Shown one piece after another: positions 1 through 4,736 of a DNA stretch of 11,599 nucleotides. The notes under the pieces are model-generated. The model ran no database searches, had not been told where the DNA came from, and was given only the letters and a program-made list of their open reading frames with translations. The first letter of the stretch is position 1. Every line of letters begins with the position of its first letter. Source of the DNA: an uncultured Eubacteriales bacterium. GTDB taxonomy: Bacteria; Bacillota; Clostridia; Oscillospirales; Acutalibacteraceae. The stretch covers positions 1 through 11,599 of the forward strand of contig CAKTTT010000059.1 in NCBI GenBank assembly GCA_934615635.1, read 5' to 3'. The position numbers were made by a program, and so were the translations under genes.

Positions 1-321
1 ATGCAGGAGGATGTCCGCCACGGTCAGCAGGCCGGCGCGGGCCTGAGGCGGCAGCGCCCGGTATTTTTCCATCAGGGATGCCTCGGCGGCGTTGAGCTCC
101 CAGGGCTGCACCGGCTCGATTTTGTGAGGGATATCGGTATGGCCGATGAGATAATCCACCGAGGTGTCGAAGAAATCCGCCAGAAGCCGCAGGGTCTGGA
201 TATCCGGCTCGTTGGAGCCATCTTCATATTTGTGTATCGTAGGTTGTGTGCAGCCGATTCGATCCGCCAAACTTTGCTGGCTGATCCCTTTATTTTCTCG
301 CAAAAGCCGTATGCGTTCCAA
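1..321 (-). CDS. XRE-family HTH transcriptional regulator (C-terminus cut by window edge)
   Basis: This is a DNA-binding repressor of the Cro/C1 (HTH_3) type, probably acting on the divergent promoter beside it. The visible 107 residues start MERIRLLRENKGISQQSLAD. The helix-turn-helix spans about residues 4-60, with ISQQSLADRIG as helices 1-2, CTQPTIHKYEDG as the recognition helix region, and the typical NEPDIQTLRLLADFFDTSVDYLIG ending split over residues 37-60. A linker and the start of a second helical region (LNAAEASLMEKYRALPPQAR) follow. The start is TTG at 321-319: an in-frame TGA lies three codons upstream, and a GAGGTGAGG ribosome site (334-326) sits a few bases before it. The frame is open to position 1, so the end is outside the window. 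The fold is certain; the target and signal are inferred from the divergent arrangement. Confidence 0.9.
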   Translation of the reverse strand, partial: MERIRLLRENKGISQQSLADRIGCTQPTIHKYEDGSNEPDIQTLRLLADFFDTSVDYLIGHTDIPHKIEPVQPWELNAAEASLMEKYRALPPQARAGLLTVADILLH

Positions 322-340
322 GCTGCCTCACCTCGTATCC

Positions 341-370
341 ACTATAACAAGGAATTGTGCTCTTTGCTAA
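341..370 (-). promoter_or_regulatory. Possible promoter of the XRE regulator gene
   Basis: On the minus strand TTAGCA (370-365) and TATAGT (346-341) are 18 bp apart. The -10 is good and the -35 weak. Transcription would begin near 334, almost at the ribosome site, giving a very short leader. This is the best minus-strand candidate seen but it is not strong. Confidence 0.35.
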
Positions 371-386
371 TTCCATATAATTATTA

Positions 387-415
387 TTGACAATTCTAAA
401 ATAGAATATTATAAT
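387..415 (+). promoter_or_regulatory. Consensus sigma-A promoter of the cysteine-rich protein gene
   Basis: TTGACA (387-392) and TATAAT (410-415) are both perfect consensus hexamers with the ideal 17-bp spacer. The start site would be near 422, just ahead of the GGAGGGAGG ribosome site (424-432), so the leader is very short. A promoter this strong usually needs repression, which fits the divergent XRE gene. Confidence 0.85.
393..407. promoter_or_regulatory. Candidate operator: ATTCTA-AAA-TAGAAT inverted repeat
   Basis: A perfect inverted repeat with 6-bp arms and a 3-bp centre fills most of the spacer between the -35 and -10 hexamers. A protein bound here would block RNA polymerase. The divergent XRE protein is the natural candidate, but binding is inferred from position alone. 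Confidence 0.45.
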
Positions 416-435
416 ATTTTGACGGAGGGAGGCCG

Positions 436-729
436 GTGGTGAGTATGGAGAGTATGGACGGTACAGAGGGTACAGAGCGTACAAAAGGTACAGGGGAAAA
501 ACCATACCCTGCCTGCGCCAATTGCCGCCATTTCCGGCGGTACTACCTCAAGTTCGGGCAGCGGTACCGGGAACTGGATTTCGGCCACTGCGCCTGCTTT
601 GGGTTGAGCAGGCGGAACGCCGCCGACGCCGGCTGCTCCCGCTATCATCGTCTGGTGAAAGAGGATGTGCGAAAGACCGAAGGGTCTGCAGGGTCTGCGA
701 AAAAAGAAAGACAAGGGGGAAGCCCATAA
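436..729 (+). CDS. Small cysteine-rich protein, possible metal-binding, function unknown
   Basis: The gene encodes 97 residues. The core, about residues 24-72, carries C27-x2-C30 (CANC), C52-x-C54 (HCAC) and C67, with histidines H32, H51 and H71 nearby. This spacing suggests a zinc or iron site, but the family is not one I can name; similar small CxxC proteins are common next to XRE regulators in clostridia. The N-terminus is a tripeptide repeat (SME, SMD, GTE, GTE, RTK, GTG) encoded by a 9-bp tandem repeat, and the tail is low-complexity and basic (TEGSAGSAKKERQ). The start is GTG at 436, 3 bp after GGAGGGAGG; GTG at 439 or ATG at 445 are also possible. The stop codon sits in the loop of a hairpin. 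The strong promoter, good ribosome site and conserved-looking core support a real gene; no function is assigned. Confidence 0.7.
   Translation: MVSMESMDGTEGTERTKGTGEKPYPACANCRHFRRYYLKFGQRYRELDFGHCACFGLSRRNAADAGCSRYHRLVKEDVRKTEGSAGSAKKERQGGSP
441..494 (+). repeat. Six 9-bp tandem repeats inside the cysteine-rich gene
   Basis: Six consecutive 9-bp units share a phase with GTA at positions 3-5. Units 1-2 are GAGTATGGA, units 3-4 are CGGTACAGA and GGGTACAGA, and two more diverged units follow. The period is a multiple of three, so the copies add tripeptides without shifting frame. A separate pair of identical 9-mers (AGGGTCTGC twice) lies at 681-698 in the same gene. Confidence 0.85.
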
Positions 730-747
730 AGGGCTTCCCCCTTGTCT
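709..747. terminator. Strong 17-bp hairpin overlapping the end of the cysteine-rich gene
   Basis: The arms (709-725 and 731-747) are perfectly complementary over 17 bp around a 5-nt loop that contains the TAA stop. On the plus strand no T-run follows. On the minus strand the hairpin is followed by a T-rich tract (708-699). By the intrinsic-terminator rule it therefore faces minus-strand transcription, although no minus-strand gene is seen to its right. It may still cap or stop the plus-strand transcript. Confidence 0.6.
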
Positions 748-816
748 CAGCTTGTGAAAAAATCGTGCCATAAAGATCGCCGAGAGCACCCCCTGCGTTT
801 TGCTCAGAAAAGGAGC

Positions 817-843
817 ACCCTCCCGAAAACGGCGCGGGAGGGT
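817..843. repeat. Perfect 9-bp inverted repeat (REP-like hairpin)
   Basis: ACCCTCCCG (817-825) and CGGGAGGGT (835-843) form a 9-bp stem with a 9-nt loop. No T-run follows on either strand, so a terminator is unlikely. A weaker GAGCA/TGCTC pair (784-788, 801-805) lies just upstream. Confidence 0.5.
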
Positions 844-1087
844 CGATTTCCCGGGGCGACGTGCCGCGCCGATTTTTGTGAAAAAAAGCCACAATCCCCG
901 CCCCCGAAATAGCAGACGTTAGCGGCGGGCCGGGGCGCGCCGCCGGTGGGGATGCTTGATGGCAGCTTGGAGAAAACCACTGTTAAATATATGTATGCTT
1001 TGGAGCGGAGCGGGCGGTTGCCGTGGCCGGAGAGGCCGGCAAGCGGTCTTTCCGGGACTGACTTGAATTCGGTCCGGCCATTTCGTC

Positions 1088-1158
1088 CCGGCCGATTCGG
1101 CCGGATCGCTTCGGCCAGACCGCTTCGGTCCGGCCGCTTCGGCCAGACCGCTTCGGTC
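1088..1158. repeat. Array of small GC hairpins with a 28-bp period
   Basis: The array begins with a 7-bp hairpin CCGGCCG-ATT-CGGCCGG (1088-1104). The 24-mer at 1107-1130 is then repeated exactly at 1135-1158. Inside, GACCG-CTT-CGGTC and GGCCG-CTT-CGGCC alternate: the stems differ at paired positions, so base pairing is kept. AAGCGGTCT at about 1039-1047 is complementary to the AGACCGCTT units, so longer pairings are also possible. No protein explanation is convincing. Confidence 0.75.
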
Positions 1159-1401
1159 AGCCCGTCGGTTATATCTGCCGCGAAAACAGCGGTTTCCCGT
1201 GGGAGTGGGGGAAGGGCCATCGGCAAGGGAGCGGCCGGGGCCCGGGAAAGGGCCGGGAAGGGTTCGGGGGGATTCGGGGGGAGGAAGCGGGGCGCTCATG
1301 CCGCCTGTAAACCGGTCGAAGCAGGAGAGGCATCGGCGGCGGAGAGGGGCGGCTGCCTTTGGGGGGCGGAGCAAGCGCCCAGTCCGCCGCCCTTTACAGA
1401 C

Positions 1402-1430
1402 TTGTTACCGCTTTTGTAACCATTTTGTGG
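1402..1430 (+). promoter_or_regulatory. Direct repeats upstream of the lipoprotein promoter
   Basis: TTGTTACC (1402-1409), TTGTAACC (1414-1421) and the weaker TTGTGG (1425-1430) recur at 12- and 11-bp steps, close to one helical turn. OmpR/PhoB-type response regulators bind such direct repeats. The last unit falls where a -35 box would be, and the promoter has no other good -35, which would suit an activated promoter. No regulator gene is nearby. Confidence 0.35.
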
Positions 1431-1451
1431 TGGAAATGAAAGAAAAAGAGG

Positions 1452-1460
1452 TGGTATATT
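1452..1460 (+). promoter_or_regulatory. Extended -10 promoter of the lipoprotein gene
   Basis: TGG-TATATT matches the TGN-TATAAT extended -10 form. No good -35 lies 16-18 bp upstream. Transcription would start near 1467, leaving about 26 nt before the ATG at 1493. Confidence 0.45.
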
Positions 1461-1492
1461 AACCCTATAGAAATAAGGAAGGGGTAAGCGGG

Positions 1493-2155
1493 ATGAAAAG
1501 ACGTCTTTCGGCCCTTCTGGCCGTGGGGCTTCTGGCGCTGCTGGCGGCGGGATGCACCTCCTCCGGCGGTTTGGGAGAGGACCGGGCGGTGGGTGTGAAA
1601 CCGAGCGCGGAGCAGGGGGACACGCCAGGCAGCCGGATGGAAGCGGGGGAGCCGGCCGCTCCATCAACCCCGGCAAAAAACGAGCAGACCTCATCGGCGC
1701 AGCCGGCCGGCGGGCGGCTCCATGACTTTTACACCATGCCCGACGAGGCGGGGGATATCGCCGCGCTGCTCTTCCTGGGCTGCGGGGAGGAGGCGGAGGC
1801 GGGAACCGCCGCGGTGAAGGAAGCCTATTTTTCCGGGCTTCCCGGCGGGTGGCCGGCGGAAACGGAGAGGGTGGAAACCGAAGAGTGGCAGGAGGTTTAT
1901 CTGCTGCTGCCCAAGTATCCGGGCACCCTGATCGCGGTGCAGAGGCTGGACGTGGAGGAGCTTCCCGTGGCCGAACTGCTCACCACCGAGGGGCCAGTGC
2001 TGCTGTGCTGCAACCGCAGCGATGTGGTGCCCTCCACCCAGGTGACGGTGCGTTATGGGGACCGGGAGATCACCTTCAAGCCCCAACTCAGCATGAAGGA
2101 CGGCTCCTGCGTGGCCGCCGAGGGGATTTACACCCAGGTGTTCCGCGGTTACTGA
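1493..2155 (+). CDS. Putative secreted lipoprotein, function unknown
   Basis: The product of 220 residues starts with a lipoprotein signal peptide: basic MKRR, a hydrophobic stretch (LSALLAVGLLALL) and the lipobox LAAG-C with the lipidated cysteine at position 21. It should be exported by Sec, lipidated and anchored on the outer face of the membrane. Residues 22-78 form a flexible linker rich in Gly, Ser, Pro, Ala, Thr and Glu. A compact domain of about 140 residues (80-220) follows, with alternating hydrophobic segments (EVYLLLPKYPGTLIAVQRLD, then VTVRYGDREITFKPQ) typical of a beta-rich fold. Cysteines 97, 171, 172 and 206 are present. I do not recognise the family. AAGGAAGGGG (1475-1484) sits 8 bp before the ATG. 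The gene is single, with an upstream promoter and a downstream terminator. Confidence 0.85.
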   Translation: MKRRLSALLAVGLLALLAAGCTSSGGLGEDRAVGVKPSAEQGDTPGSRMEAGEPAAPSTPAKNEQTSSAQPAGGRLHDFYTMPDEAGDIAALLFLGCGEEAEAGTAAVKEAYFSGLPGGWPAETERVETEEWQEVYLLLPKYPGTLIAVQRLDVEELPVAELLTTEGPVLLCCNRSDVVPSTQVTVRYGDREITFKPQLSMKDGSCVAAEGIYTQVFRGY

Positions 2156-2248
2156 TCCAAATTGGGCTTAAAAAGAACTGACTATAATCAAAAGAGAAAG
2201 GCCCTCTCCTTTTGTAAACTCCCACGCAAAAAAATTTTTTCGATATGC

Positions 2249-2282
2249 AAAAGGGCTCCCTGCCTGAGCGGGGAGCCCTTTT
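2249..2282. terminator. Intrinsic terminator between convergent genes, probably bidirectional
   Basis: AAAAGGGCTCCC (2249-2260) pairs perfectly with GGGAGCCCTTTT (2271-2282) around a 10-nt loop, giving terminal T-runs on both strands. It lies between the lipoprotein gene (plus) and the cupin end of the ferredoxin operon (minus) and can serve both. Confidence 0.75.
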
Positions 2283-2354
2283 GGGCGAAAAGACAGCCCT
2301 CTCCGCCCAGCCGGGCGGCCGTATACCGGAATCCCGCAGCTTGGGCTCCGTCGT

Positions 2355-2380
2355 TTCCCGCGGCGGGATTTCCGCGGGAA
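2355..2380. repeat. 9-bp inverted repeat just past the cupin stop codon
   Basis: TTCCCGCGG (2355-2363) and CCGCGGGAA (2372-2380) form a perfect stem with an 8-nt loop, 21 bp beyond the minus-strand cupin stop. No T-run follows, so it may protect the 3' end of the messenger rather than stop transcription. Confidence 0.45.
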
Positions 2381-2401
2381 GGCCGTCCGAAGAGAGGGTG
2401 C

Positions 2402-2746
2402 TCAATCGTCCTGGGGAAAAATCACGATCAGCAGCATCTTGAAGGGCTCCGCCGCCGCCACCGCATGGGGAATCTGCGCCGGCATGACGATGGTTTCGCC
2501 CGCTTCCAAGGGATGAGGGGTGCCGCCGACGGTGACGATCCCCCGGCCCTCCAGCCCGATCACCATGGCGTCGCCGTCCGAGGCGTGGGTGCTGATTTCC
2601 TCCCCGCGGTCAAAGGCGAAGAGGGTCAGGCTGTGCCGCTTATCCTGAGCGAGGGTTTTGCTGACGATCTGGCCGGGCAGGCAGGATACCTGCCCGGCCA
2701 GGGACAGCGCGGCCGCCTGGGGAATATTCTTAATCAACGCTTCCAT
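2402..2746 (-). CDS. Single-domain cupin protein
   Basis: This is a 114-residue cytoplasmic protein with one cupin beta-barrel (Cupin_2). Motif 1 is GEEISTHASDGDAMVIGLEG (residues 48-67), with H54 in the metal-ligand position but serine at 56 instead of the usual second histidine. Motif 2 is GETIVMPAQIPHAV (83-96), with H94 as ligand. A substrate cannot be named; the reduced ligand set suggests a small-molecule-binding or non-catalytic role. The ATG at 2746 follows the upstream ferredoxin-like gene by 12 bp, and its AGGAGG overlaps that gene's TAG stop, so the two genes form one translation-linked operon. Cupins of this type are found beside 4Fe-4S proteins, hybrid cluster proteins and Crp/Fnr regulators in clostridia, which suggests a redox-stress context (established for the neighbourhood, inferred here). 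Confidence 0.85.
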   Translation of the reverse strand: MEALIKNIPQAAALSLAGQVSCLPGQIVSKTLAQDKRHSLTLFAFDRGEEISTHASDGDAMVIGLEGRGIVTVGGTPHPLEAGETIVMPAQIPHAVAAAEPFKMLLIVIFPQDD

Positions 2747-2758
2747 TGGGGCAGCCTC

Positions 2759-3463
2759 CTATTCTTCGATGATTTGGCCGTCGGTGGAGAGGGTGACAAT
2801 GTGCCAAGGGATCATTTTGCCGCTGTTCTGCAGCGCCCGCACCGCCGCGTTGGCCAGGCCGCCGCAGCAGGGCACCTCCATGCGCGCCACCGTCACGCTT
2901 TTGATGTCGTTCTCCCGGAGGATGGCCGTCAGCTTGTCGGCGTAATCCCCCTCGTCCAGTTTGGGGCAGCCGATGAGGGTGATGTGGTTTTTGATGAACC
3001 GCTCGTGGAAATCGCCGCAGGCAAAGGCGGTGCAGTCGGCGGCGATCAGCAGCCTGGCGCCCTGAAAGTAGGGGGCGCTGACGGGAACCAGCTTGATCTG
3101 CACCGGCCACTGCTGCAGCCGGCTGGCCGCGCGAACCGGCGCGGCCTCGGCGGCGGGCTCCTCCCGGCGGTGCAGAAGCCGGGAGCGGCTGCCCGGGCAG
3201 CCGCCCGCCGGGGGCTGCGCTCCCCGGTTTTCCAGGCGGGCTTTGACCGCCTCGGCGTCGTAGGCGGCGGCCTCCCGCTCCACAAAAGCGATGGCGCCGG
3301 TGGGGCAGACCGGCAGGCAGTCCCCCAGCCCGTCGCAGTAGTCGTCCCGCATAAGTTGGGCTTTGCCCTCCACCATGGCGATGGCGCCCTCGTGGCAGGC
3401 GGCGGCGCACAGGCCGCAGCCATTGCATTTTTCCTGGTCGATGTGGATGATTTTCCGTTTCAT
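2759..3463 (-). CDS. Ferredoxin-like 4Fe-4S binding protein with a cysteine-rich C-terminal domain
   Basis: The protein has 234 residues. An N-terminal two-cluster ferredoxin domain (about 5-62) has C13-x2-C16-x2-C19-x3-C23 as the first motif and C43-x5-C49-x3-C53-P as the second. The second lacks the middle cysteine, as is usual for the CDGLGDCLPVCP form. After a variable linker (about 70-130) comes a domain of about 100 residues with DCTAFACGDFH, GCPKLDEGDYADKL and VPCCGG, whose cysteines could hold another metal site. Its role is probably electron transfer or redox handling in the cytoplasm; partners are unknown. The start is ATG at 3463, preceded at 10 bp by AGGAGG (3479-3474); an open frame extends further upstream but runs through the promoter region. 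It is first in an operon with the cupin gene and divergent from a Crp/Fnr regulator. No hybrid cluster protein gene, a common companion, is in view. Confidence 0.88.
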   Translation of the reverse strand: MKRKIIHIDQEKCNGCGLCAAACHEGAIAMVEGKAQLMRDDYCDGLGDCLPVCPTGAIAFVEREAAAYDAEAVKARLENRGAQPPAGGCPGSRSRLLHRREEPAAEAAPVRAASRLQQWPVQIKLVPVSAPYFQGARLLIAADCTAFACGDFHERFIKNHITLIGCPKLDEGDYADKLTAILRENDIKSVTVARMEVPCCGGLANAAVRALQNSGKMIPWHIVTLSTDGQIIEE

Positions 3464-3499
3464 AATCGGGTTTCCTCCTAATAGATGATAATGGTTAAT

Positions 3500-3512
3500 G
3501 GGAATTTTTCCC
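3500..3512. promoter_or_regulatory. GGGAA-TTT-TTCCC inverted repeat in the divergent intergenic region
   Basis: A perfect 5-bp-arm inverted repeat lies about 37 bp upstream of the ferredoxin start. It would fall inside a promoter for that operon whose -10 could be TATCAT (3490-3485, minus). That promoter lacks a good -35, which fits dependence on an activator. Regulatory use is inferred. Confidence 0.3.
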
Positions 3513-3520
3513 CGTATTCC

Positions 3521-3549
3521 TTGACGCTGCATCGGCAGTATACTATACT
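3521..3549 (+). promoter_or_regulatory. Sigma-A promoter of the Crp/Fnr regulator gene
   Basis: TTGACG (3521-3526) and TATACT (3544-3549) are separated by 17 bp. Both are one base from consensus. The leader would be about 35 nt and includes a 14-bp palindrome at 3565-3578. Confidence 0.75.
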
Positions 3550-3550
3550 G
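3536..3550. promoter_or_regulatory. 15-bp perfect palindrome over the -10 box of the regulator promoter
   Basis: CAGTATA-C-TATACTG has 7-bp perfect arms around one base and covers the -10 hexamer. A dimeric repressor bound here would block the promoter. The binding protein is unknown. Confidence 0.5.
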
Positions 3551-3564
3551 AGCAGCATAAATCG

Positions 3565-3578
3565 GTTGTTTTTACAAC
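3565..3578. promoter_or_regulatory. Candidate Crp/Fnr-type binding site GTTGT-N4-ACAAC
   Basis: The 14-bp palindrome has the same layout as classical FNR sites (TTGAT-N4-ATCAA): two 5-bp half-sites with a 4-bp centre. It lies in the leader between promoter and ribosome site, where binding by the gene's own product would be autorepressive. A short RNA hairpin is the alternative reading. Confidence 0.5.
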
Positions 3579-3592
3579 AAAAGGAGGAAAAA

Positions 3593-4252
3593 ATGACGGA
3601 GCATATATCGGCGCTGAAAAAATGCCCGCTGTTCGCGGGCATCGACCAGGGGGATATTCCCGCGCTGCTGGCCTGCTTGCAGGCCCGGGAGCGGCGGATG
3701 CAAAGGGAGGAATTCCTGTTTTCCGCCGGGGACAGGCCGGAGAATATGGGCGTGGTCCTGGCGGGCAGCGTACGGGTAGTGCAGGAGGATTACTGGGGCA
3801 ACCGCGCCATTTTGGCGGTGGTGGAGGCGGGCGGCCTCTTCGGGGAGGCCTTCGCCTGCGCCAGGGCGGAGACGCTTCCGGTTTCGGTGGTGGGGCACAA
3901 GGAGGGGAGCGTCCTGCTGATAGGCCGCGACCGGATTCTGCCGGCCGCGCCCGCCGCCTGCGGCTTCCACGCCGCGCTGATCGCCAACCTGATGAAAATA
4001 CTGGCGGAGAAAAATATCGCCCTGACCCGCAAAATGAAGCATATCACCAAAAAGACGACGAGGGAAAAGGTGTTGTCCTATTTGTCCGAGTGCGCCGTGT
4101 CGTCGGCTGGCAAGGCGTTTGAGATCCCCTTCAGCCGGCAGGAGCTGGCGGATTATCTCTCGGTGGAGCGCAGCGCCCTGTCCGCCACCTTGGGAAAGAT
4201 GCGGGACGAGGGGCTGCTTACCTTTCATAAAAACCGTTTTCGCCTGATGTGA
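3593..4252 (+). CDS. Crp/Fnr-family transcriptional regulator
   Basis: The protein has 219 residues. The N-terminal cyclic-nucleotide-binding-like beta-roll (about 8-125) begins KKCPLFAGIDQGDIPALLAC and includes FSAGDRPENMGVVLAGSVRV and the GGLFGEAFA turn. A long dimerisation helix follows (about 125-155). The C-terminal winged helix-turn-helix (about 155-219) has FSRQELADYLSVERSALSAT as its recognition segment. It lacks the N-terminal cysteine cluster of FNR (only C11 and C28 there) and does not show a canonical cAMP pocket, so the signal may be haem, NO-related or another ligand. The ATG at 3593 is 5 bp after AAGGAGG; the frame is open further upstream but that stretch contains the promoter. 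It is divergent from the ferredoxin-cupin operon, the expected target together with itself. Family certain, signal unknown. Confidence 0.93.
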   Translation: MTEHISALKKCPLFAGIDQGDIPALLACLQARERRMQREEFLFSAGDRPENMGVVLAGSVRVVQEDYWGNRAILAVVEAGGLFGEAFACARAETLPVSVVGHKEGSVLLIGRDRILPAAPAACGFHAALIANLMKILAEKNIALTRKMKHITKKTTREKVLSYLSECAVSSAGKAFEIPFSRQELADYLSVERSALSATLGKMRDEGLLTFHKNRFRLM

Positions 4253-4322
4253 GCAGCGTCCGGGCGGGCTCCCCCGGAAAAAGGATCCGCCCTCCCGGCT
4301 TTCCCGAAAATTCCGAACAGCC

Positions 4323-4460
4323 CCCGGACACAGGGAAGCAGTGCTTCGCCAGTTCGGGTCCGGGACATAACGCGGCTGGTCACATCCGCCGGGGATGTAT
4401 AGGTTGTGGGCTGTGAGGTATGCCGCCTGCAACCTATCCGCTTCCCGCCATACCAGGCGG
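4323..4460. other. Cluster of consecutive inverted repeats: possible structured RNA or decayed gene
   Basis: Stems seen: CCCGGAC/GTCCGGG (4323-4329, 4358-4364) enclosing GAAGCA/TGCTTC (4335-4340, 4342-4347); CATCC/GGATG (4383-4387, 4393-4397); ATAGGTTG/CAACCTAT (4399-4406, 4430-4437); CCGCC/GGCGG (4446-4450, 4456-4460). GGTATG (4417-4422) and CCGCCTG (4423-4429) can instead pair with CATACC (4449-4454) and CAGGCGG (4454-4460), crossing the previous stem. No known RNA family was recognised and no strong promoter is seen. Confidence 0.35.
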
Positions 4461-4654
4461 ACGGCGTTTTGAATAGGACCCGATGGGGGGCCGGCTCCAT
4501 GGCCATAAATGCCCTCTGCCAATCCTCTCATTATTTTTTTGAGAACACTCGAGAGCATACGGGAAAAGGGCGGAGAAGATAGGGCCGAAATACCAAAATA
4601 TCCCCCGGATTAGCAGACAAAAATCGTCATGATTCGGCAGGAATTATCCAATTG

Positions 4655-4677
4655 GTATATTTATTGACATAATATAC
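4655..4677. repeat. AT-rich inverted repeat GTATATT-N9-AATATAC
   Basis: Perfect 7-bp arms (4655-4661, 4671-4677) enclose a TTGACA hexamer (4664-4669), but no -10 lies at the proper distance. It may be an operator remnant or a protein-binding site; a promoter could not be supported. Confidence 0.35.
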
Positions 4678-4736
4678 AGAATTAAGGAAGCCGTCTTTGG
4701 GGTAGTGATCTTGAACATCGCGGGTATTGCGCAGCA

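Larger units (their letters stand above)
730..1451. other. Long region without a convincing gene, rich in hairpins and low-complexity DNA
   Basis: Open frames here (for example 946-1419 plus) are explained by high GC content: their translations are Gly/Arg/Pro/Ala-rich with no recognisable domain and no good ribosome site. Visible contents are a GC hairpin at 817-843, two similar stretches with TGTGAAAAAA (754-763 and 879-888), a GC hairpin array (1088-1158), a G/A-rich stretch (about 1200-1300), and direct repeats before the lipoprotein promoter (1402-1430). Confidence 0.6.
4253..4736. other. 484-bp gap between the regulator and enolase genes
   Basis: No intact gene is supported. Contents are an imperfect 10-bp GC hairpin right after the regulator stop (4260-4269 with 4289-4298, one mismatch), perhaps a weak terminator, then clustered inverted repeats (4323-4460) and an AT-rich end with an inverted repeat (4655-4677). 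A minus-strand frame from 4558 has a stretch that reads like protein (READRLQAAYLTAHNLYIPG) but runs on through the antisense of the regulator, so at best it is a gene remnant. Confidence 0.5.

Noticed and set aside
1088..1158. CRISPR array
   Set aside because: The repeats are adjacent hairpins without unique spacers and no cas gene is present.
946..1419. 157-codon plus-strand frame over the hairpin array
   Set aside because: Low-complexity Gly/Arg/Ala/Pro translation, no ribosome site, and the repeat structure explains the openness of the frame.
2162..3481. 439-codon plus-strand frame opposite the ferredoxin-cupin operon
   Set aside because: It crosses a terminator and two well-supported minus-strand genes; composition is typical of an antisense frame.
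4348..4366. tRNA T-arm-like GTTCGGGTC
   Set aside because: No five-pair T stem, anticodon arm or acceptor stem can be built around it.
3572..4558. 328-codon minus-strand frame through the Crp/Fnr gene
   Set aside because: Most of it is antisense to the regulator. Only the first 60 or so codons look protein-like, kept as a possible remnant.
4664..4692. Promoter from TTGACA at 4664
   Set aside because: No -10 hexamer lies 16-18 bp downstream, and it would point into the 3' end of enolase.
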